From NCBI RefSeq assembly GCF_029382225.1, contig NZ_JARLTC010000020.1, positions 1-64,000 of the forward strand: a stretch of DNA of 64,000 bases, in the 5' to 3' direction. Positions 59,687-64,000 of this stretch are shown here, in pieces. The stretch comes from Spongiactinospora sp. TRM90649. GTDB lineage: Bacteria; Actinomycetota; Actinomycetes; Streptosporangiales; Streptosporangiaceae. The position numbers and the translations under genes are program-made. The notes under the pieces were generated by a model, which saw nothing but the letters and a program-made list of their open reading frames with translations, had not been told where the DNA came from and did no database searches. Every line of letters begins with the position of its first letter. Positions within the stretch are counted from its first letter, which is position 1.

Positions 59687-60550
59687 ATGCGCAGCATCTG
59701 GAAGGGCGCGATCTCCTTCGGGCTGGTCACGATCCCCGTCAAGCTCTACTCGGCCACCGAGCAGAGGGACGTCACCTTCCACCAGGTCCACCGGGCGGAC
59801 GGCGGCCGGATCAGATACAAGCGGGTCTGCACCGTCGACGGCGAGGAGGTCGCCTACGCCGACATCGCCAAGGGCTACGAACTGGCCACCGGCGAGATCG
59901 TGGTGCTGACGGACGAGGACTTCGAAGACCTCCCGCTGTCCACGTCCCGCCGAATCGACGTGCTCCAGTTCACCCCGGCCGAGCAGATCGACCCGATCTA
60001 CTTCGCCAAGTCCTACTATCTGGAGCCGGACGCGCAGGGTGCCAAGCCGTACGTGCTGCTGCGCGACGCCCTTGAGCGGTCCGGGCAGGTCGCCGTCGTG
60101 AAGATCGCGCTGCGCCAGCGCGAGTCGCTGGCCACGCTGCGCGTCCGCGACGGCATCTTCGTCCTGGAGACGATGCTGTGGCCCGACGAGATCCGCGGCG
60201 CCGAGTTCGGGTTCCTCGACGAGGACATCGACGTCCGGCCGCAGGAGCTGAAGATGGCCGAGTCGCTGATCGACACCATGGCCTCCGACTTCGAGCCCTC
60301 CGAGTACCACGACAGCTACCGCGAAGCCCTGCAGAAGGTCATCGAGGCCAAGGTCGAGGGTCGCGAGGTCGTCCAGCCCGAGGCCGGCGAGGAGGAGGCC
60401 GGGCCCGCCGTCGACCTCATGGCCGCGCTGCGCGCCAGCGTGGACGCCGCCAAGAAGGAACGCGAGGGCACCCCGCGCAAACGGGCGGCCGGGAAGAAGG
60501 CCGAGCCCGAGGAGGACAAGCCCAAGCGCCGCCCCCGCAAGTCGGCGTAA
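59687..60550 (+). CDS. ku: Ku protein for non-homologous end joining
   Basis: 287 residues. The bacterial Ku core spans 1-245 (MRSIWKGAISFGLVTIPVKLYSATEQRDVTFHQVHRADGGRI at the start). The basic tail (GTPRKRAAGKKA and KPKRRPRKSA) resembles the DNA-binding extension of mycobacterial and streptomycete Ku. It binds double-strand ends and recruits the LigD parts. ATG 59687 has GGAGAGG upstream. It shares a 116-bp divergent promoter region with the LigD-type gene. Confidence 0.95.
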   Translation: MRSIWKGAISFGLVTIPVKLYSATEQRDVTFHQVHRADGGRIRYKRVCTVDGEEVAYADIAKGYELATGEIVVLTDEDFEDLPLSTSRRIDVLQFTPAEQIDPIYFAKSYYLEPDAQGAKPYVLLRDALERSGQVAVVKIALRQRESLATLRVRDGIFVLETMLWPDEIRGAEFGFLDEDIDVRPQELKMAESLIDTMASDFEPSEYHDSYREALQKVIEAKVEGREVVQPEAGEEEAGPAVDLMAALRASVDAAKKEREGTPRKRAAGKKAEPEEDKPKRRPRKSA

Positions 60551-60589
60551 CCCCTACCCCGTGGGTAGTCGGCTCCTGGGGTGAGATCC

Positions 60590-60766
60590 ATGACCGACGT
60601 CGCCACAGTGCTGCGGACCGCCGGGGAGACCTACGCCGAACAGGCCGGGATCAAGCTCCGCGCCCGGCCGCGCCCGCTGTTCCAGCTCCTCGTCCTCGCC
60701 AACCTGCTCGGCGCGCGCATCAACGCGGGCGTCGGCGTGGCCGGAGCCCGCGAAGCATTCCCGCCG
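60590..60766 (+). pseudogene. Truncated HhH-GPD endonuclease III-like gene
   Basis: The first 57 residues, TDVATVLRTAGETYAEQAGIKLRARPRPLFQLLVLANLLGARINAGVGVAGAREAF, match the start of an actinobacterial HhH-GPD base-excision repair family. Homology ends near 60760, and the frame continues into the antisense of an amidohydrolase fragment. The catalytic helix-hairpin-helix and its Lys/Asp are missing. It is a deletion remnant. Confidence 0.7.
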
Positions 60767-60789
60767 CCGTGGAGACAAGACCGCCCGCG

Positions 60790-60937
60790 AACTCACCACC
60801 GCGTCAAGCAGTCCACCCGGAGAGGGACGAAGATCGGGCGGTTCGCGGCCTCCGGGAGCGTGCACTCCGTGCTCGCGCAGCCAGTGCCCGTAGTCGTCGG
60901 GGATCATGTGCTGCCGCGCGTCGATGTATCCGGTCAT
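60790..60937 (-). pseudogene. Truncated amidohydrolase fragment
   Basis: The minus strand begins YIDARQHMIPDDYGHWLREHGVHAPGGREPPDLRPSPGGLLDAV, the N-terminus of an amidohydrolase-2 (ACMSD-like) protein, about 48 residues. The remaining 250 residues with the metal site are missing. The ATG overlaps the TetR stop by 4 bp, so it was once part of a TetR operon. Confidence 0.6.
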
Positions 60938-61587
60938 GCGGGTTCCTCCTCGGCCGGGGGGCGTAGCAGCCGGTCGGCCTGCTTGAGGACGGCCGTCAAG
61001 TACCGGCCCGTGGAGTCGGGATCGTCCGATGCGTTCGAATCGAGGAGCATGCGGTACATCGCCGCGCCGACCACCATGTCGATCACGGTGTCGATGTCGG
61101 CGTCGGCGGCCAGGCGGCCGTCGCGCCGGGCCTGCTCCAGCGTGGAGTGGATCAGGCGGCGGCGGGGCCGGATGTACTGCTCGCGGTAGGTGTCCAGCAG
61201 GGACGGCTGGGCGAGGCTGGAGCCGATGAGCTGGGCGAGGATCGCCCGGAACCGGGCGTCGCCGAACGTGCGCACCCAGGAGTCGATGAGCCGCTCGTCG
61301 GCCGGCCGCGCCGTGAGGTCGGCGGTGGACCAGACCTCCTCCTCGGGGACGAGGGTGCGGGCGTGCTCGATCGCCTGGGTGAGCAGTTCCTCCTTGGACG
61401 ACCAGCGCCGGTAGACGGTGACCTTGGCGACGCCCGCGCGCTTGGCGATCCGCTCGAAGTTCGCGCCCTCCAGGCCGCGCTCCACGAACAGCTCCAGCGC
61501 CGCCTTCATGATCGTCTCATCGGCCTCGGGATCGCGCGGCCTGCCCCGGCTGCGCCGCGTGGAAGCCTGGCCCGGGGTTTCCGGCAT
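60934..61587 (-). CDS. TetR-family regulator with clear operator
   Basis: 217 residues. HTH: MKAALELFVERGLEGANFERIAKRAGVAKVTVYRRWSSKEELL; C-terminal domain of the TetR_C type that includes RPRRRLIHSTLEQARRDGRLAADADIDTVIDMVVGA. The start is set at ATG 61587 so that the operator lies upstream. It formerly led an operon with an amidohydrolase, now truncated, so its remaining target may be only itself or distant genes. Confidence 0.92.
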   Translation of the reverse strand: MPETPGQASTRRSRGRPRDPEADETIMKAALELFVERGLEGANFERIAKRAGVAKVTVYRRWSSKEELLTQAIEHARTLVPEEEVWSTADLTARPADERLIDSWVRTFGDARFRAILAQLIGSSLAQPSLLDTYREQYIRPRRRLIHSTLEQARRDGRLAADADIDTVIDMVVGAAMYRMLLDSNASDDPDSTGRYLTAVLKQADRLLRPPAEEEPA

Positions 61588-61604
61588 CCGCTCGCCTCGT
61601 TTCA

Positions 61605-61626
61605 CAAACGCATACGGTTGCGTTTG
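61605..61626. promoter_or_regulatory. TetR operator
   Basis: CAAACGCA-N6-TGCGTTTG is a perfect 8-bp inverted repeat. It lies 17 bp upstream of the TetR start codon, close to the probable promoter region, and fits an autoregulatory site. Confidence 0.75.
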
Positions 61627-61660
61627 CATAATAACGCGGCCCGCGCCGCCGCACGTTGGG

Positions 61661-62791
61661 TCAGGAGAGGGTGGTGCGGGTGGGGAGGTCGATGACGCCG
61701 GCGGTCCATAGGAGTAGAACGATGGCCAGGACGGCGAGGATGGACCAGGTCACCGGGTGGCCGAGGTTGAGGGTCCAGGTGGTGCCGAACCTGGCGGGGA
61801 CGGCTATCGCCGGGTCGCGGCGGTTGGCGTAGACGGCTCCGGCCAGGAACCAGTGCCGGTCGTCGTCGCGCTGGACGAGGCCGGAGTCCTCCGACTCCTC
61901 CCCCCGCATGGACGGCAGGCGGTGCCCGCCCTGCCCCGCACGCAGCTCCCACACCAGCGCGCCGATCACCGGAGCCGCCGGCGGCAGGTACGTCGCGACG
62001 AGCCACGCCGTCGTCGCGGGCGCGAGCCCCCACAGCCGCAGGGCGGCGATCAGCAGGCAGAAGGCGAAGCAGGCCGCCCCCAGCAGCGACATCCTGGCCA
62101 TGCCGCGCAGGTAGACGCGGTACTTACGGGCCGAGCCCCGGGGACGCGCGGCGTCCAGGTCGGGGCGGGCGCGCAGGAGCACCAGGGTCAGGGCGGGCAG
62201 CAGCAGGGTGATCGCGGCCTGGAGGAGCACCGGCTCGAAGGCGGTGAGCGGGGTGGTTGGGACGGTCCGGCCGTCCTCGACGCCAAGGCCGGACAGGGCC
62301 GGGAGCGCAGGGGGCAGCGCGTCGTACCGGTACCAGCCCAGGGCGGCGGTGGTCAGGGTGATCGCGACCGCGGGCAGCAGCCATGGCCAGGGCAGGCGGA
62401 CGGGGTCGGTCCGGAAGGTGGTGTCCACCGTGACGCCCTGACGGCGGCCCTCGTGCCAGCCGCCGGAGCGCTTGGCCGCGCGCAGCGTGCGGTGCGCGCG
62501 GTAGTAGAGCAGCGCGCAGGAAACGCCGAACACCGCCTCGACGGCGATGAGCCGGCCGCTGCCGGTGGTGACGGCGGCGGCCAGGACGGCCGACAGGATC
62601 GCTGCGACCCCTCCGGCCAGCAGGACCAGTCTGGCGTAGGCGCGGCGCTGGGCGACCACGGCGGGATCGGCCACCCTGTCGTACGGCACGCGCACCCCGA
62701 ACGGCAGCGTCGGCCGGGCCAGCGCGGGAGTGATCAGCGCCACGCACGCGATCACCGCCACCGACGCCATCCCCGAGAGGAACGCGCTCAT
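61661..62791 (-). CDS. DUF1648/DUF5808-type membrane protein
   Basis: 376 residues with about ten membrane helices. A DUF1648-like segment is LPWPWLLPAVAITLTTAALGWYRYDALPPALP, and a C-terminal DUF5808-like part reads DDDRHWFLAGAVYANRRDPAIAVPARFGTTWTLNLGHP. Similar genes lie beside GntR (YtrA) regulators, as here. The start is taken at ATG 62791 but has no good SD. It may be an immunity or peptide transport protein; the function is unknown. Confidence 0.75.
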   Translation of the reverse strand: MSAFLSGMASVAVIACVALITPALARPTLPFGVRVPYDRVADPAVVAQRRAYARLVLLAGGVAAILSAVLAAAVTTGSGRLIAVEAVFGVSCALLYYRAHRTLRAAKRSGGWHEGRRQGVTVDTTFRTDPVRLPWPWLLPAVAITLTTAALGWYRYDALPPALPALSGLGVEDGRTVPTTPLTAFEPVLLQAAITLLLPALTLVLLRARPDLDAARPRGSARKYRVYLRGMARMSLLGAACFAFCLLIAALRLWGLAPATTAWLVATYLPPAAPVIGALVWELRAGQGGHRLPSMRGEESEDSGLVQRDDDRHWFLAGAVYANRRDPAIAVPARFGTTWTLNLGHPVTWSILAVLAIVLLLWTAGVIDLPTRTTLS

Positions 62792-62967
62792 CGCCCCGCC
62801 GTTGGAGGGTGTCCGGCCCAGGCCGCCCATGGGCAGATCGCTGTCACCGGTCTGTCACCTCCGAGGTGGGTGTTGCAGTCGGTCCGTAACGAACGCACCT
62901 CGCGGACGCGGGTGGTCGGGTCGTCGTCATCAGGCTTTCATGAGCCCTGCTCAGGTCGGGTGCCGGG

Positions 62968-63387
62968 TCATGTGGTGACCTTCGCCCTCGCGACCGCCAC
63001 CGCCGTCGCCTGGAACCCGGACAGCATCGTCGAGCACCGGCGCATGATCTCGGCGTGGTCGAGCCCGTGCACGGCGGCCTCGGCGAGCAGCACCCGCATC
63101 CGTTCCTCCCACCCCTCCCCGAAGCCCGGTTCCGGCGGCCCCGACGCGGGATCGCGCCGGACGACCGCGCCGCTCTTGCGGTTGACGCGGATGACGCCTT
63201 CCTGTTTGAGCAGGTCGTACGCCTTGTTGACGGTGTGGAAGTTGATCCCGAAGTCGGCGGCGAGCTGCCGCGTGGACGGCAGCGGGTCGCCCTCCGCCGT
63301 CTCGCCACGGGCGATCGCCTCCACGATCCGGTCCCTGATCTGCTGGTAGATCGGGACGTCGCTGTCGACGTCGATGGTCAGGTTCAC
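62968..63387 (-). CDS. GntR-family YtrA-type regulator
   Basis: 139 residues: winged helix (PIYQQIRDRIVEAIARGETAEGDPLPSTRQLAADFGINFHTVNKAYDLLKQEGVI) and the short helical tail of the YtrA subfamily. Such regulators repress adjacent ABC transporters. GTG 63387 is chosen by TATGCT 6 nt upstream. It is divergent from a small gene and an ABC ATPase, and upstream of the DUF1648 gene. Confidence 0.9.
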   Translation of the reverse strand: MNLTIDVDSDVPIYQQIRDRIVEAIARGETAEGDPLPSTRQLAADFGINFHTVNKAYDLLKQEGVIRVNRKSGAVVRRDPASGPPEPGFGEGWEERMRVLLAEAAVHGLDHAEIMRRCSTMLSGFQATAVAVARAKVTT

Positions 63388-63393
63388 ATTCGC

Positions 63394-63399
63394 AGCATA
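63394..63399 (-). promoter_or_regulatory. Leaderless-type -10, TATGCT, for gntR
   Basis: On the minus strand TATGCT ends 6 nt before GTG 63387. Confidence 0.4.
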
Positions 63400-63434
63400 T
63401 CTGATATACAACTTATAGAACAGATACATCTGAT
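63397..63434. promoter_or_regulatory. Candidate GntR operator pair
   Basis: ATATC-T-GATAT (63397-63407) and CAGAT-AC-ATCTG (63421-63432) are perfect short palindromes, and ATCTGAT occurs in both areas. They sit in the divergent promoter region of gntR and the 63452 gene. Confidence 0.5.
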
Positions 63435-63451
63435 CACTCGGGGAGGACACG

Positions 63452-63832
63452 ATGATCCACGCGGAGGTAAGAGACGGGACGCTCGTGGTGTCGCATGAGC
63501 CGTGGACGCGGCTGTTCGTCCGCAGGTCGCGCACGGTGGTGCCGCTCGCGGCGATCCGCGAGGTCCGGCCGGAGCGCGCGCCGCTGGGCGTGGCGCGCGG
63601 GCCGCGCAGCGGCCTGGTCGTCAGCGGGTTCCTCAAGGTCGGCTTCTGGGCCGGCCTGGACGGCGTGCGCCGCCTGGTCGCCGCCGACCGCACCCCCGGC
63701 CTGCGGATCGTCCTGTCGCACCGGATCGACGGCGTGGACGAGCTGGTCCTCAGCCTGGACGAAGCCGACCGGCTCCAGACGCGGCTCCCCGGGGCCGCCT
63801 CCGGCGCGACCTCCAGGAGTCCGGGCGCATGA
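63452..63832 (+). CDS. Small PH-like domain protein
   Basis: 126 residues, beta-rich: EVRDGTLVVSHEPWTRLFVRRSRTVVPLAAIREV and LRIVLSHRIDGVDELVLSLDEADRL. The pattern suggests a bacterial PH-like domain, but this is weak. The start has GGGGAGG upstream. It overlaps the ATPase gene start by 4 bp (ATGA), so it is an accessory of that transporter. Confidence 0.6.
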   Translation: MIHAEVRDGTLVVSHEPWTRLFVRRSRTVVPLAAIREVRPERAPLGVARGPRSGLVVSGFLKVGFWAGLDGVRRLVAADRTPGLRIVLSHRIDGVDELVLSLDEADRLQTRLPGAASGATSRSPGA

Positions 63833-64000
63833 TCGAGGTACGCGGCCTGACCAAGGTCTTCGGCACGGTGACCGCCGTCGCCGACCTCGCCTTCGAGGCG
63901 GCCGAGGGACGCGTGACCGCGTTCCTCGGCCCGAACGGAGCAGGAAAGACGACCACCATGCGAATGCTGCTCGGCCTGGTCCGCCCGAGCGCGGGCGTCG
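63829..64000 (+). CDS. ABC transporter ATP-binding protein (3' end outside window)
   Basis: The first 57 residues are visible: MIEVRGLTKVFGTVTAVADL followed by Walker A GPNGAGKTTTMRMLLGL. This is a DrrA/CcmA-type exporter ATPase. The downstream permease is expected past the window. Regulation by the divergent GntR gene is likely. Confidence 0.92.
   Translation, partial: MIEVRGLTKVFGTVTAVADLAFEAAEGRVTAFLGPNGAGKTTTMRMLLGLVRPSAGV

Noticed and set aside
1..64000. tRNA or rRNA genes, insertion sequences, integrases
   Set aside because: No tRNA cloverleaf, rRNA segment, transposase or integrase motif was recognised by eye in either strand; a tRNAscan or ISfinder run would decide.

Overview
This 64 kb window is high-GC actinobacterial DNA. 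The meso-diaminopimelate genes, DivIVA-like and DUF3117/DUF3107 proteins, a 7Fe ferredoxin, PaaX, many GTG starts and many probable leaderless starts fit an actinomycete. A member of Streptosporangiales is my best guess, inferred from protein style rather than from any search. Several blocks keep the gene order I recall from Mycobacterium tuberculosis: dapD-dapE-LOG-DivIVA-tag-DUF3117 (Rv1201c to Rv1211), O-methyltransferase-sigE-rseA-htrA-tatB (Rv1220c to Rv1224), mrp with the DUF1003 and MgtE-like genes (Rv1229c to Rv1232c), and TetR-DUF3107-ferritin-like-RhlE (Rv3208 to Rv3211). The backbone is therefore mostly core chromosome.

Layout. 1-124 is an almost pure C/G homopolymer that looks like an assembly artefact. 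124-5383 (minus) is an accessory-looking module: two paralogous proteins with a sigma-region-4-like helix-turn-helix flank a UvrD-type helicase that has a RelE-like N-terminus. 5.5-8.1 kb holds a methyltransferase, an orphan solute-binding lipoprotein and a stand-alone SH3 fragment of an acetyltransferase family. 8.2-16.2 kb carries fdxA, dapC, dapD, dapE, two LOG proteins, a DivIVA-like protein and tag. 16.2-17.8 kb is a paaX-paaG pair. 18-25.5 kb carries DUF3117, pepA and the envelope-stress operon sigE-rseA-rseB-like-htrA-tatB, with a recognisable ECF promoter.

25.6-33.2 kb holds an aculeacin-A-acylase-like enzyme, a PadR-controlled ABC exporter and a CYP152-type P450 next to a broken TetR gene. 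33-36.6 kb is mrp, a MarR regulator, DUF1003 and an MgtE-like protein. 36.7-44.1 kb has an ECF41-type sigma factor, an EamA exporter, a pseudo-receiver protein, bioY, a CitE-like lyase and a CPBP protease. 44.4-53.3 kb has a giant Asp-box surface protein, a Nudix hydrolase, a metallo-beta-lactamase-fold protein without its metal ligands, a Cas4/RecB-like nuclease, an AhpD-like protein behind a predicted ECF41 promoter, an MpaB-like oxygenase and a hydrolase. 53.5-58.6 kb is the DEAD-box helicase/ferritin-like/DUF3107/TetR block. 58.7-60.6 kb is a divergent NHEJ pair (LigD polymerase domain and Ku). 60.6-64 kb contains a deletion scar joining two truncated genes, a TetR gene with a clear operator, and a GntR/DUF1648/ABC cluster cut by the window end.

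The strongest leads are the sigma-like/UvrD module at the left end, the ECF41 factor with a candidate target promoter 14.7 kb away, the catalytically dead metallo-beta-lactamase homologue, and about 15 start codons preceded at 6-8 nt by TAnnnT. All functions are inferred by eye from motifs and remembered families; no searches were run.
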